From: Bacteroidota bacterium | GTDB taxonomy: Bacteria; Bacteroidota; Bacteroidia; Flavobacteriales; Flavobacteriaceae | Assembly: GCA_012522045.1 (NCBI GenBank) | Contig: JAAYLC010000029.1 | Span: 1 to 39,511 of the forward strand | Direction: 5' to 3' | DNA: 39,511 bases | Part shown: positions 17,590 through 26,548 of the stretch, piece by piece | Numbering within the stretch: the stretch's first letter is position 1 | How the letters are laid out: the number at the start of each line of letters is the position of its first letter | Program-made: the position numbers and the translations under genes | The notes under the pieces: generated by a model | Told to the model about the DNA's origin: nothing | What the model saw: only the letters and a program-made list of their open reading frames with translations | The model's database searches: none

Positions 17590-17601
17590 TATTAGAGTCT
17601 G

Positions 17602-17609
17602 CAAAGATA
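17602..17609 (-). promoter_or_regulatory. -7 element TATCTTTG for the muramidase-like gene
   Basis: On the minus strand TATCTTTG matches TAnnTTTG exactly, 46 bases upstream of the ATG at 17555. A T-rich stretch lies immediately upstream. No TTG occurs at the normal distance. Confidence 0.5.
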
Positions 17610-17680
17610 CAAAAAAAATAAACTATCTGATTTATAGCCTCTTAAAAAACACCAAAATTTATGTTAAGTAAAACTCCTGA

Positions 17681-18724
17681 CTATCGGTTGATTCTTTGGG
17701 CGTTAATCCAGCGGATGTATTGGGCGCGGTACACATTATGTTGGGCTAAAGTTTTAGAAAACTTATGATAACCGAGGCGTTCGGTATCGGCAACAAAATA
17801 TAAATAATCGTGTTTTTCGGCATTCAAAACCGCATCGATGGAAGAAATATCCGGCATGGCAATGGGACCCGGAGGAATTCCTGCATATTTATAGGTATTG
17901 TAGGGAGAATCCGTTTCTAAATCCTTGTACAAGACTCGTTTGATTATTTTGTCAAAATCGTTACTTTCTTTTTTAACGGCAAATATCACTGTCGGATCTG
18001 CCTGTAACAACATTCCTCTTTTTAAGCGATTCAGATAAACACCCGCCACGCGCGGACGTTCGTCGATGGCAGCAGTTTCTTTCTGAACAATGGATGCAAG
18101 ATTGTAAACTTCAGTTTTGGTTAGATTTATAGAGGCTGCTTTTTGTTCCCGCGTTTCATTCCAAAATCGTTCATACTCTGTCGCCATACGTTCTACAAAA
18201 GCGCTTGCGGAAGTATTCCAATAAAGTTCATAGGTATTCGGAATAAATAAAGTCAAAGCAGTTTCAGGCGTAAGTTCGTACTTGGACAAAAATGCTTCAT
18301 TTTGCATGACAAAAACCAAAGAAACACTATCTGCTTCAATTTGAGTTGCAATATGCCCTGCCAAATCTTCAATGCGTTCCTGATTGTTAAACCGAATTTG
18401 AATCGGAATATTTCTACTTCGCAAGGTGCGTATGATATCCAAATTGGACATTCCTTTTTCAATCACAAAATGTCCCGGTTTTACATTGGAAGCATACTTT
18501 CTTTTTTCGGCTAAGAATTCAAAAGTAGCGGCATCGTTCAAGCTATCTTTTAGTTGAGATAATACATCGTCAAAATTGGCATCGGTTTTTATATAAATGT
18601 GAATCGATTCTTGATTGAAATTGGTATTGGGCATAAAAATATAGCGGTAAGCAAACCAACCGATAACACCGGAAACCACCACAATTAAAACGATAGCAAA
18701 GAGAAGTATCTTTTTTAAATTCAT
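17681..18724 (-). CDS. mltG: Endolytic murein transglycosylase
   Basis: MltG cleaves nascent glycan strands and is thought to end their polymerisation. This 347-residue protein has an N-terminal membrane anchor (residues 5-27) and a periplasmic YceG-like domain. The conserved core is clear: ASIVQKETAAIDERPRVAGVYLNRLKRGMLLQADPTV contains the catalytic Glu (in QKE), and YNTYKYAGIPPGPIAMPDISSIDAVL is the second signature. It is the third gene of a tight dapF-GNAT-mltG unit and follows the acetyltransferase by 3 bases. The grouping links meso-diaminopimelate supply with cell-wall cutting. Confidence 0.96.
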   Translation of the reverse strand: MNLKKILLFAIVLIVVVSGVIGWFAYRYIFMPNTNFNQESIHIYIKTDANFDDVLSQLKDSLNDAATFEFLAEKRKYASNVKPGHFVIEKGMSNLDIIRTLRSRNIPIQIRFNNQERIEDLAGHIATQIEADSVSLVFVMQNEAFLSKYELTPETALTLFIPNTYELYWNTSASAFVERMATEYERFWNETREQKAASINLTKTEVYNLASIVQKETAAIDERPRVAGVYLNRLKRGMLLQADPTVIFAVKKESNDFDKIIKRVLYKDLETDSPYNTYKYAGIPPGPIAMPDISSIDAVLNAEKHDYLYFVADTERLGYHKFSKTLAQHNVYRAQYIRWINAQRINR

Positions 18725-18727
18725 AGC

Positions 18728-19276
18728 TTATTTAAGAAACTTCAAAAAATCTTTTTTGAACAATTGATACAAAAATTCATCTTTAAATTCATTGTCTTGA
18801 TACGTCCAATCTATTTTCCTGCAACTTCTTGAAAATCCTGCCCGTTCAAACAATCGGATGCTCGGTTCATTGTCAGCAGTGATTCCTGCATAAATCTGAT
18901 GAACGTTTAAATGCTTAAATGCATAACGGCACAAATGAATTAACGCATCAAAAGCATATCCTTTTTTCCTGGAATCTTCCGGATAAACCGTAATTCCAAC
19001 AGCTACGCGATGGTTTTTCGGATCAAAATCATAGAGGTCTATGAGTCCGACTGCTTGGAACGATTCTTTTTCACAAATAACAAGACGAACTTGTTTTACT
19101 TCATAGATATCTTTGTGACTTTGTGCTATGTAATTTTCTAATAAATTTCTTGAAAAAGGAACCGAAACTGAAGAAAATTTCCATTGATTTTCATCGTTTT
19201 CCAACCGATAGAGGTAGTCGATATCGGCAGGTTCCAACGCTCTTAAAAATATTTTTTCTCCGAATAATGTTCTCAT
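18728..19276 (-). CDS. GNAT family N-acetyltransferase (RimJ-like)
   Basis: This 182-residue acetyltransferase has the GNAT fold. The N-terminal LRALEPADIDYLYRLEND, the acetyl-CoA-binding stretch DSRKKGYAFDAL and the late motif HQIYAGITADNEPSIRLFERAGF place it with the RimJ/RimL-like and spermidine acetyltransferase-like group. The substrate cannot be predicted. Its ATG overlaps the dapF stop by 4 bases (ATGA), and mltG follows 3 bases later, so all three are probably one transcript. Confidence 0.92.
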   Translation of the reverse strand: MRTLFGEKIFLRALEPADIDYLYRLENDENQWKFSSVSVPFSRNLLENYIAQSHKDIYEVKQVRLVICEKESFQAVGLIDLYDFDPKNHRVAVGITVYPEDSRKKGYAFDALIHLCRYAFKHLNVHQIYAGITADNEPSIRLFERAGFSRSCRKIDWTYQDNEFKDEFLYQLFKKDFLKFLK

Positions 19277-20046
19277 CCAAAAGTTCCATTAAATACACGA
19301 ACGGCGAGACCTTCCAAAAAGATATTTTGAAATCCGCTTCCTGCCAGTTCAAAATAAATTTTCAATACGCCGCCCGGCGTCTTAATTGTGAGGTTTTTTG
19401 AACGGGTTTTCCCTTTGTAAAATGCGGCCAATGCAACTGCTGTCACTCCGGTTCCACAAGAATACGTTTCATCCTCCACCCCACGTTCATAAGTTCTGAC
19501 AAAAAATGAATCTTCGTCAATCTGTTCTGCAAAATTGATATTGGAACCCGCATTGCCATAGGTTTCATAACGCAGTTTCCGCCCTTTTTCAACAACGTTA
19601 AAATCTTTCAAATTATCAATAAATTCAACGTGATGCGGTGAACCTGTATTTAAAAAAACGGCATTGTTTTTATCCTCAATTTTATCGACGTTTGCCATTT
19701 CCAATTTTACAAGATTGTTTTCAATAAACGCTTGATGAACTCCGTCGATAGCTTCAAAAACAGCTTTGTCTTTTATCAATTTTAAATATTGAGCAAAATG
19801 CACCACACTCCTGCCTCCATTTCCGCACATCGAGCTTTCACGACCATCACTGTTGAAGTAAACCATTTTAAAATCTAACGAATCGTGATTTTCGAGTAAA
19901 ATCAATCCATCGGCGCCAATTCCAAATCGGCGATGACACATTTCAGCTATTTTTTTGGAATCTTTTTTTGCAAAAAAATTCTCCCGATTGTCAATGAGAA
20001 TGAAATCGTTTCCGGTTGCTTGATATTTAGAAAAAGATGTTATCAT
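19273..20046 (-). CDS. dapF: Diaminopimelate epimerase
   Basis: DapF converts LL- to meso-diaminopimelate for lysine and peptidoglycan synthesis. The 257-residue protein has the two catalytic cysteines that act as acid and base: Cys74 in SMCGNGGRS and Cys197 in YSCGTGVTA. TGNDF near the N terminus and GIGADGL are also conserved. I start the gene at ATG 20046. The frame is open for nine more codons upstream, but a perfect -7 element at 20054-20061 sits inside that extension, which rules it out as coding if the promoter is real. First gene of the dapF-GNAT-mltG unit. Confidence 0.97.
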   Translation of the reverse strand: MITSFSKYQATGNDFILIDNRENFFAKKDSKKIAEMCHRRFGIGADGLILLENHDSLDFKMVYFNSDGRESSMCGNGGRSVVHFAQYLKLIKDKAVFEAIDGVHQAFIENNLVKLEMANVDKIEDKNNAVFLNTGSPHHVEFIDNLKDFNVVEKGRKLRYETYGNAGSNINFAEQIDEDSFFVRTYERGVEDETYSCGTGVTAVALAAFYKGKTRSKNLTIKTPGGVLKIYFELAGSGFQNIFLEGLAVRVFNGTFG

Positions 20047-20053
20047 AAGACGG

Positions 20054-20061
20054 CAAAGATA
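20054..20061 (-). promoter_or_regulatory. -7 element TATCTTTG for dapF
   Basis: TATCTTTG on the minus strand ends 7 bases before the ATG at 20046. Transcription would therefore start at or next to the start codon, giving a leaderless or nearly leaderless message. No TTG lies at the canonical distance. Confidence 0.55.
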
Positions 20062-20134
20062 CGGATTAAACAAGAGATTGAAAGAAGCAGACCGCAGTTC
20101 CTCTCAACTATAAATCCTCTCAATAAAATAAAAT

Positions 20135-20923
20135 TTAAGACGATGTATGTAAGGTTTTAAAATAATCAAATGCTTTGGCCAATCGCGATCCGTACCAGCT
20201 AAAATACTCACCATCAGCAAGTTTTACAGATTTATTTAATCTTTTCGATAAGGTTTCTGCATCCGATTGTTTAAAAGGATACGGTTCGGTCGAGAGTAAA
20301 ATTAAATCGGCGGTTTCCATTTCTTTCATCGAAACTTCGGGATAACGAGAATCGGGTTTAAGAATATTCTCAAATTTATTCAACGACAACATTTTATCGA
20401 TAAAAGTTAATTTCCCGGCGGCCATATAGGGATTTTTCCAAATCAGATAGAGCACTTTTTTATGAGGAACATCAGCTATAGCTTCCGTAAACACGCTTCT
20501 TTCTTTTTGAATATCGGCAATTATCATGGCTGCTTTTTCAGTGACATTAAAAACAGTTCCAAGCGAAGCAATCATTTCAAAACAGTCGTCAATAGTGAAA
20601 ATATCAGTTACCCATACCGGTGCAATTTGTTGAAGATTATCCACTATTTCTTTGGTATTTTCTTCTTTATTGCAAAGAATAAAATCGGGTTTTAGGGTTT
20701 TTATGCGATTGTAATTCACATTTTTAGTCCCTCCTACTACCCTCACTTTTTTTCGAATCCTTTCCGGATGTACACAAAATTTTGTGACTCCTACAAGATT
20801 TGCTTCCAGCCCCAAATCAACAAGAAGTTCGGTTTGAGAAGGAACCAAAGAAACCACACGTTTGGGAACGTTTTGTAATTCGATTGTTTGTCCTATTTGA
20901 TCTTTATAAATCACGCAGTACAT
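20135..20923 (-). CDS. Helical-backbone metal receptor, BtuF-like
   Basis: This 262-residue protein resembles the periplasmic binding proteins for cobalamin or iron-siderophore: [35 protein letters not shown], then [18 protein letters not shown], with a helical linker and a second lobe ending in KAFDYFKTL. It has no signal peptide at either available start, although family members normally act in the periplasm. Its start overlaps pyrF by 20 bases, so it belongs to the prfA-pyrF transcript. No BtuC or BtuD component is present in the window. It may be a cytoplasmic corrinoid or metal-binding protein; the ligand is not known. Confidence 0.78.
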   Translation of the reverse strand: MYCVIYKDQIGQTIELQNVPKRVVSLVPSQTELLVDLGLEANLVGVTKFCVHPERIRKKVRVVGGTKNVNYNRIKTLKPDFILCNKEENTKEIVDNLQQIAPVWVTDIFTIDDCFEMIASLGTVFNVTEKAAMIIADIQKERSVFTEAIADVPHKKVLYLIWKNPYMAAGKLTFIDKMLSLNKFENILKPDSRYPEVSMKEMETADLILLSTEPYPFKQSDAETLSKRLNKSVKLADGEYFSWYGSRLAKAFDYFKTLHTSS

Positions 20924-21722
20924 TTTTCATCAACGCGCTGATTCTTTTTGCTTCCGCAGCGGCAGCATCTGCAAAATCTGCTTTGTTGGAAGCATAAATA
21001 ATTGATCGTGAAGCATTGATAAGCAAACCGATGTTGGAGTTTAATCCGTGTTTACAAACTTCCTCCAAACTTCCTCCTTGTGCGCCGACACCGGGAACAA
21101 GAAGAAAAGAATCCGGAACTATTTTGCGGATTTCAGAGAGTGAATCCGCCTGCGTTGCACCCACGACATACATCAGATTTTCAGCATTTTTCCAAGTTTG
21201 TGAAGTTTCTAAAACAATTTGGTATAACGCGCGATTTTGAACGGGTTGCGTTTGAAAATCATGAGCTCCTTTATTAGAAGTCAATGCCAGTAAAATGGTG
21301 TGTTTGTCGGCATATTCCAGAAAAGGTTCCACAGAATCCTTTCCCATATATGGTGCCACGGTTACCGAATCAAAATTGAATGTTTCAAAAAAACTTTTTG
21401 CGTACATGGCTGCCGTATTTCCAATATCCCCTCTTTTTGCATCTGCTATGGTGAAAATTTCAGGATAATTCTTATTTAAATACTCAATGGTCTTTGCTAA
21501 TGCTCTCCATCCTTCAATTCCTTCGGCTTCATAAAATGCAATATTGGGTTTGTAAGCAACGGCAAACGGATGCGTCGCATCGATAATTGTTTTGTTAAAT
21601 GCAAATATCGGATCTTCTTCCGTTAACAAAAACTCCGGAATTTTGGTTTTATCGGTATCCAACCCAACACATAAGAAAGAGTTCTTTTTCCGAATTTGTG
21701 CAATTAGATCTGAGGTTTTCAT
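20904..21722 (-). CDS. pyrF: Orotidine-5'-phosphate decarboxylase (type 2)
   Basis: PyrF makes UMP, the last step of de novo pyrimidine synthesis. At 272 residues it belongs to the longer type 2 subfamily found in Bacteroidota and actinobacteria. Features: [18 protein letters not shown] at the N terminus, the catalytic [28 protein letters not shown] and the phosphate-binding [12 protein letters not shown] followed by [11 protein letters not shown]. It begins 3 bases after the prfA stop and overlaps the BtuF-like gene, so the three genes form one operon. Confidence 0.97.
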   Translation of the reverse strand: MKTSDLIAQIRKKNSFLCVGLDTDKTKIPEFLLTEEDPIFAFNKTIIDATHPFAVAYKPNIAFYEAEGIEGWRALAKTIEYLNKNYPEIFTIADAKRGDIGNTAAMYAKSFFETFNFDSVTVAPYMGKDSVEPFLEYADKHTILLALTSNKGAHDFQTQPVQNRALYQIVLETSQTWKNAENLMYVVGATQADSLSEIRKIVPDSFLLVPGVGAQGGSLEEVCKHGLNSNIGLLINASRSIIYASNKADFADAAAAEAKRISALMKNVLRDL

Positions 21723-21725
21723 TAT

Positions 21726-22802
21726 TTAAAAAGTTTCTCCCGATTCTTTTAATTTTTCGGTGTTGTGAACCAATTGCAACTCGTCTATAATTTCCTGTAT
21801 ATCCCCGTTCATAATGTTTGCGAGATTGTAAAGCGTAAGATTGATTCGGTGGTCGGTAACTCTTCCTTGCGGATAGTTGTACGTACGGATTTTTGCACTT
21901 CGGTCTCCGCTGGTTACCATCGAACCACGTTTTGCGGCATCTTCGGCTTGTTTTTTTGCCAATTCCATGTCATATAAACGCGAACGCAACACACGAAAAG
22001 CTTTTTCCTTGTTTTTATGTTGCGATTTTTGATCTTGACATTGCGCCACAATTCCGGTGGGAATGTGAGTTAAACGCACTGCCGAATAGGTAGTGTTCAC
22101 CGATTGACCGCCCGGACCCGATGAACAGAAATAGTCAATTCGGACATCCTTTGGGTCTATTTCAATGTCAAATTCTTCGGCTTCGGGAAAAACCATTACG
22201 GTAGCTGCACTGGTATGAACGCGCCCTTGGGTTTCTGTCTGAGGAACCCGTTGCACCCGATGTACACCGGCTTCAAATTTTAAAACACCATAGACATCTT
22301 CGCCTTCAATCTCCATTTGAACTTCTTTAAAACCGCCGCTTGTCCCCTCGTTAAAATCGATGACATTGGTTTTCCAGCCTCTGCTTTCGCAATATTTTGT
22401 GTACATTCTGAATAAATCTCCGGCAAAAATACTGGCTTCGTCTCCACCGGTTCCGGCACGGATTTCCATAACCGCATTTTTCGAATCTTCAGGATCCTTG
22501 GGAATTAATAAAAATTTTATTTCTTCTTCCAATTGCGGCAAACGCGCTTCAGCTTCTTCCAACTGCATTTTTGCCATTTCGACCATTTCAGGGTCACTTC
22601 CATCATCGAGAATTTCTTGAGCTTCCTTAATATTATTCGTTAAAGTTATATATTCCGAACGCTTGTCAACGAGTACTTTAAGTTCTTTGTATTCTTTATT
22701 TAATTCAACATAACGTTTCTGATCACTGATAATATCCGGTTGAATGATCAAGTCGTTTACCTCGTCAAAACGTTGTTTTATAAATTGTAATTTGTCTAAC
22801 AT
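21726..22802 (-). CDS. prfA: Peptide chain release factor 1
   Basis: RF1 recognises UAA and UAG stop codons and triggers peptide release. The 358-residue protein carries the catalytic GGQ at 231-233 ([15 protein letters not shown]) and a PxT-type codon-recognition tripeptide (PQT, about 187-189) in [15 protein letters not shown], which separates it from RF2 (SPF). Domain 1 is helical (residues 1-105). No programmed frameshift is present, as expected for RF1. First gene of the prfA-pyrF operon, with a -7 element 20 bases upstream inside an inverted repeat. Confidence 0.98.
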   Translation of the reverse strand: MLDKLQFIKQRFDEVNDLIIQPDIISDQKRYVELNKEYKELKVLVDKRSEYITLTNNIKEAQEILDDGSDPEMVEMAKMQLEEAEARLPQLEEEIKFLLIPKDPEDSKNAVMEIRAGTGGDEASIFAGDLFRMYTKYCESRGWKTNVIDFNEGTSGGFKEVQMEIEGEDVYGVLKFEAGVHRVQRVPQTETQGRVHTSAATVMVFPEAEEFDIEIDPKDVRIDYFCSSGPGGQSVNTTYSAVRLTHIPTGIVAQCQDQKSQHKNKEKAFRVLRSRLYDMELAKKQAEDAAKRGSMVTSGDRSAKIRTYNYPQGRVTDHRINLTLYNLANIMNGDIQEIIDELQLVHNTEKLKESGETF

Positions 22803-22818
22803 ACATGCTTTTTAAAAA

Positions 22819-22843
22819 GTTTCAAATTTAATTATTTTGAAAC
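22819..22843 (-). promoter_or_regulatory. prfA promoter region: -7 element within an inverted repeat
   Basis: On the minus strand TAAATTTG (22823-22830) matches TAnnTTTG exactly, 20 bases before the prfA ATG. It overlaps an inverted repeat of GTTTCAAA (22819-22826) and TTTGAAAC (22836-22843) separated by 9 bases. The arms flank the -7 element, so a bound protein would block initiation. The repeat has no T-tract expected of a purM terminator, although some purM termination role cannot be excluded. Confidence 0.45.
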
Positions 22844-22858
22844 GCCTGAAAAATGGAA

Positions 22859-24040
22859 TCAGGAATAAATGAAGGTACCAAAAGGCGATTTAATTGTTAA
22901 TTTTTTCGTTTCCGATGATGCTACCTTTCCCACAATTTTAGCATCCACATTAAAGGATTTTGCTGTATCGATTATGGTTTGTGCATGCGATTCATCAACA
23001 TACAATTCCATGCGGTGACCCATATTGAAAACCTGATACATTTCTTTCCAGTCGGTATTGCTTTCTTCTTGAATTAATTTAAATAAAGGCGGAACTTCAA
23101 ATAAAGAATCCTTGATAATATGCAAGTTATCAACAAAATGTAAAATTTTGGTTTGTGCGCCTCCACTGCAATGAATCATCCCATGAATCGCTTTTCGTGG
23201 AATTTTTTCAAAGATTTTCTTAATTACCGGCGCATAGGTTCGAGTGGGTGAAAGAATCAATTTTCCCACATCCAAAGGACTTCCTTCAACCGAATCCGTT
23301 AATTTTTTGGAACCGGAATAAATCAAATCTGATGGAATGGTATTATCAAAAGTTTCGGGATATTTTGCTGCCAAGGTCTTGTTTAAGACATCGTGTCGTG
23401 CCGATGTCAACCCGTTGCTTCCCATCCCTCCGTTGTATTGACTTTCATAAGTTGCTTGTCCAAAAGAAGCCAAACCTACGATAACATCACCGGCCTGTAT
23501 ATTGGCATTGTCAATGATATCATCACGTTTCATTCTGGCAGTTACCGTAGAATCTACAATAATGGTGCGCACCAAATCGCCCACATCGGCAGTTTCTCCA
23601 CCGGTAGAATGAATGTGAATACCATGAGCGCGCAGCTCGTCAAGAAGTTCTTCAGTTCCGTTGATAATAGCGGCAATCACATCTCCGGGAGTGTTGTTTT
23701 TATTCCGTCCGATGGTTGAAGAAAGCAAAATATTATCGACTGCGCCTACACACAACAAATCATCCAAATTCATAACCAAGGCGTCCTGAGCTATTCCTTT
23801 CCAAACAGAAATATCACCGGTTTCTTTCCAATAAGCATATGCCAAAGATGATTTTGTTCCGGCACCATCGGCGTGCATAATTAAACAGTAAGCTTCATCA
23901 CCGGTGAGATAATCCGGGATTACTTTACAAAATGCTTTTGGAAAAAGCCCTTTATCGACATTTTTAATCGCTTTGTGAACATCTTCTTTTCCGGCAGATA
24001 CACCGCGTTGCGCATATCGTTTTGAATATTCTTGACTCAT
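22859..24040 (-). CDS. purM: Phosphoribosylformylglycinamidine cyclo-ligase (AIR synthase)
   Basis: PurM closes the imidazole ring in purine synthesis. The 393-residue protein has the AIRS fold. Features: YAQRGVSAGKEDVHKAI, MHADGAGTKSSLAY (ATP-binding), DALVMNLDDLLCVGA, HSTGGETADVGDLVRT and VGLASFGQATYESQYNGGMGSNG. It is longer than the E. coli enzyme (about 345), as is usual for the Bacteroidota form. I start it at ATG 24040, not 24127, because a full promoter lies at 24057-24084. It stands apart from other purine genes. Confidence 0.94.
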   Translation of the reverse strand: MSQEYSKRYAQRGVSAGKEDVHKAIKNVDKGLFPKAFCKVIPDYLTGDEAYCLIMHADGAGTKSSLAYAYWKETGDISVWKGIAQDALVMNLDDLLCVGAVDNILLSSTIGRNKNNTPGDVIAAIINGTEELLDELRAHGIHIHSTGGETADVGDLVRTIIVDSTVTARMKRDDIIDNANIQAGDVIVGLASFGQATYESQYNGGMGSNGLTSARHDVLNKTLAAKYPETFDNTIPSDLIYSGSKKLTDSVEGSPLDVGKLILSPTRTYAPVIKKIFEKIPRKAIHGMIHCSGGAQTKILHFVDNLHIIKDSLFEVPPLFKLIQEESNTDWKEMYQVFNMGHRMELYVDESHAQTIIDTAKSFNVDAKIVGKVASSETKKLTIKSPFGTFIYS

Positions 24041-24056
24041 AGATAAAATAAAAAAA

Positions 24057-24084
24057 CAAAAGTAACCATTATAAAAATGAACAA
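24057..24084 (-). promoter_or_regulatory. Flavobacterial promoter for purM
   Basis: On the minus strand TTG (24082-24084) is followed after 17 bases by TACTTTTG (24057-24064), a full match to the flavobacterial consensus. The -7 element ends 16 bases before the purM ATG. A second -7-like TATTTTTG occurs slightly upstream on the same strand. These sites lie within the longer open frame and support the shorter start. Confidence 0.65.
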
Positions 24085-24109
24085 AAATATATTTCAATTC
24101 GTTTTCATA

Positions 24110-24141
24110 AAAATGGAAGCTTTCCAAAATGGAAGCTTTCC
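24110..24141 (-). terminator. Tandem 16-bp repeat forming the glutamine synthetase terminator
   Basis: Two exact back-to-back copies of a 16-base unit (plus strand AAAATGGAAGCTTTCC at 24110-24125 and 24126-24141) begin 3 bases after the glutamine synthetase stop. On the minus strand each unit is GGAAAGCTTCCATTTT. Each is nearly self-complementary, and GCTTCC of the first can pair with GGAAAGC of the second with one bulged A. A short T-run follows (ATTTTTA). Position and T-run fit a rho-independent terminator. Confidence 0.55.
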
Positions 24142-24143
24142 GA

Positions 24144-26330
24144 TTATTTCAAAAATAACAATTCACGATATTTGGTCATCGGCCACAATTCATCATCCAC
24201 AAGCAATTCCAATTTGTCGCAATGATAACGAATAACATCAAAAAAAGGTTTTACCGCATTGCAATATGCAAAGGCTTTATCTTCTAAATCGGTTATACGA
24301 TTGGCTACTTTACGGGCTTCAATCATTTCTGTAATGGCTTTGTTAATGCTGGCAATATGTTTGCTTATTTCTTCAATCAGCAACATTTGCTCGGTTCCGT
24401 ATTGTTTAAAATCCGGACCGTAAATGTTTTTTAACCCTTGCACATTATCCAATAAAATATTTTGATATTGAATGGCCGTGGGAATGATGTGATTTCTTGC
24501 GATATCTCCTAAAATTCGCCCTTCAATTTGTACACGCATGGTATATTCTTCAAGCTCGATGGCATGGCGTGCTTCAATTTCCACACGGCTTAAAATTTTC
24601 ATTTTTTCAAAGAGTTCAACGGCTTTTTTATCCACTTTTGCCCGAAGGGCTTCAGGCGTATTTTTAAAATTACTCAAGCCGCGTTTTTTAGCTTCAATTT
24701 CCCAGGCTTCTCCGTATCCGTCCCCTTCAAAGCGAATGCGTTTTGAATCTTTGATGTATTCGCGAAGCACATTAAAAATGGCATCGTCTTTTTTCATTTT
24801 ATTTTCTTTTCGCAAATAATCTACGCGTGTTTTGAAATCCCGCAATTGTTTTGCGACAATTGTATTGAGCACGGTTATCGGGTTGGCACAATTTGCAGTA
24901 GAGCCCACCGCGCGAAATTCAAATTTATTTCCCGTAAAAGCAAATGGCGACGTTCGGTTTCTGTCGGTATTATCCAAGAGAATCTCAGGAATTTTTCCGA
25001 CTACATTCAGTTTTAAATCTGTTTTTTCTTGAGGCGTTAATTTTCCCGGAGCAACTTTTTCCAATTCGTCCAGAACTTGTGTCAATTGAGTTCCTACAAA
25101 AATCGACATAATGGCCGGCGGCGCTTCATTGGCTCCCAATCGGTAGTCATTTCCGGCACTGGCTATGGATGCTCTTAATAAAGATTCATATTCATTGACG
25201 GCTTTAATGGTGTTGATAAAAAAGGTAAGAAATTGCAAGTTTTTCGTCGGTGTGGAACTCGGACTTAATAAGTTAACGCCGGTATTGGTAACTAAAGACC
25301 AATTGTTGTGTTTTCCGCTTCCGTTCACGCCGGCAAATGGTTTTTCGTGAAAAAGAACTTTAAAATGATGTTTTTCGGCAATTTTTTGCATCAAATCCAT
25401 CAAAAGCGAATTGTGATCTACTGCCAAATTTGTTTCCTCAAAAATCGGTGCGAGTTCGTATTGACTCGGGGCGACCTCATTATGTCGTGTTTTCACGGGA
25501 ATTCCCAACAACAAACATTCTCTTTCCAAATGTCGCATATAATTCAACACCCGACTTGGAATTGAACCAAAATAATGGTCATCCAACTGCTGCCCTTTTG
25601 CTGCGGTATGTCCCAACAAAGTTCTTCCTGCCAAAGTAATATCCGGACGAGAAGCTGCCATGGCGCTGTCCACTAAAAAATATTCCTGTTCCCATCCCAA
25701 GGTGGTGTTGACTTTGGTCACATTTTTATCAAAATACTTTGCTACTTCCGTTGCAGCTTGATCTACTGCTTGAAGCGAACGCAAAAGTGGCGTTTTATAA
25801 TCCAGTGCTTCTCCGGTATAGGACACAAAAACAGTCGGAATACAAAGGGTTGTGCCGTAAATAAATGCAGGAGAAGTGGGATCCCAAGCAGTATACCCGC
25901 GAGTTTCAAAGGTATTTCGAATTCCGCCGCTGGGAAAACTTGACGCGTCGGGTTCTTGTTGTACCAACTGAGTTCCGCCAAATTTTTCAATCGCATGTCC
26001 GTTTTCTAAGGTTTGAAAAAAGGCATCGTGTTTTTCTGCCGTGGCTCCCGTTAAGGGTTGAAACCAATGCGTATAATGAGTAGCTCCTCGTGAAATTGCC
26101 CACTCTTTCATTCCGGTTGAAATATGGTCGGCAAGATTTCGGTCAATTTTAGTGCCTTTTTCAATGGCATCCATGACACTGCGAAATGAGTCTTGAGTCA
26201 AATATTGACGCATTGCCGTTTCGTTAAATACATTTCTTCCGAAAATTTCGGAACGTCGTTCGTTTTCTTCAATTTGAACAGGAGGACGATTTAAAGATTC
26301 TTTAACCGCATAAAATCGTAAAGTGGACAT
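24144..26330 (-). CDS. glnN: Glutamine synthetase type III
   Basis: This 728-residue enzyme is the large GlnN-type (GSIII) glutamine synthetase, which joins ammonia to glutamate. Landmarks: the N-terminal SEIFGRNVFNETAMRQYL, THYTHWFQPLTGATAEKHDAF, the active-site EQEYFLVD and RHNEVAPSQYELAPIFEETNLAVDHN, and HEKPFAGVNGSGKHNNWSL. The type III-specific C-terminal helical region runs from about residue 560 to the end. The length agrees with the family (about 725-735). It is transcribed alone, with its own promoter and terminator. Regulation by nitrogen is probable; no glnK or amtB lies in the window. Confidence 0.97.
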   Translation of the reverse strand: MSTLRFYAVKESLNRPPVQIEENERRSEIFGRNVFNETAMRQYLTQDSFRSVMDAIEKGTKIDRNLADHISTGMKEWAISRGATHYTHWFQPLTGATAEKHDAFFQTLENGHAIEKFGGTQLVQQEPDASSFPSGGIRNTFETRGYTAWDPTSPAFIYGTTLCIPTVFVSYTGEALDYKTPLLRSLQAVDQAATEVAKYFDKNVTKVNTTLGWEQEYFLVDSAMAASRPDITLAGRTLLGHTAAKGQQLDDHYFGSIPSRVLNYMRHLERECLLLGIPVKTRHNEVAPSQYELAPIFEETNLAVDHNSLLMDLMQKIAEKHHFKVLFHEKPFAGVNGSGKHNNWSLVTNTGVNLLSPSSTPTKNLQFLTFFINTIKAVNEYESLLRASIASAGNDYRLGANEAPPAIMSIFVGTQLTQVLDELEKVAPGKLTPQEKTDLKLNVVGKIPEILLDNTDRNRTSPFAFTGNKFEFRAVGSTANCANPITVLNTIVAKQLRDFKTRVDYLRKENKMKKDDAIFNVLREYIKDSKRIRFEGDGYGEAWEIEAKKRGLSNFKNTPEALRAKVDKKAVELFEKMKILSRVEIEARHAIELEEYTMRVQIEGRILGDIARNHIIPTAIQYQNILLDNVQGLKNIYGPDFKQYGTEQMLLIEEISKHIASINKAITEMIEARKVANRITDLEDKAFAYCNAVKPFFDVIRYHCDKLELLVDDELWPMTKYRELLFLK

Positions 26331-26350
26331 AAAAAGGGATTTAAAATTTT

Positions 26351-26378
26351 TTTCAAATATATGTTATTTTGAAAAAAC
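26351..26378 (-). promoter_or_regulatory. Glutamine synthetase promoter with inverted repeat
   Basis: On the minus strand TATATTTG (26354-26361) is a perfect -7 element 23 bases before the ATG. It overlaps an inverted repeat: plus strand TTTCAAAT then 8 bases then TTTTGAAA, with flanking T and A runs that extend the arms. The layout is close to that at the prfA promoter (22819-22843). Confidence 0.5.
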
Positions 26379-26548
26379 ATCTAAAATTGAGGGGGTACTT
26401 TATAAAAAATTATTGTTATTTTAACATGACCCCCATTAATTTATAGAGTCAACTTAAAAATGATAACCTTTTAATTGTATCTACTAAAATGAGATTTAAA
26501 AAAATTTCATAATAATTGGGTATATTAGACTCATAAAATACATGGTGG

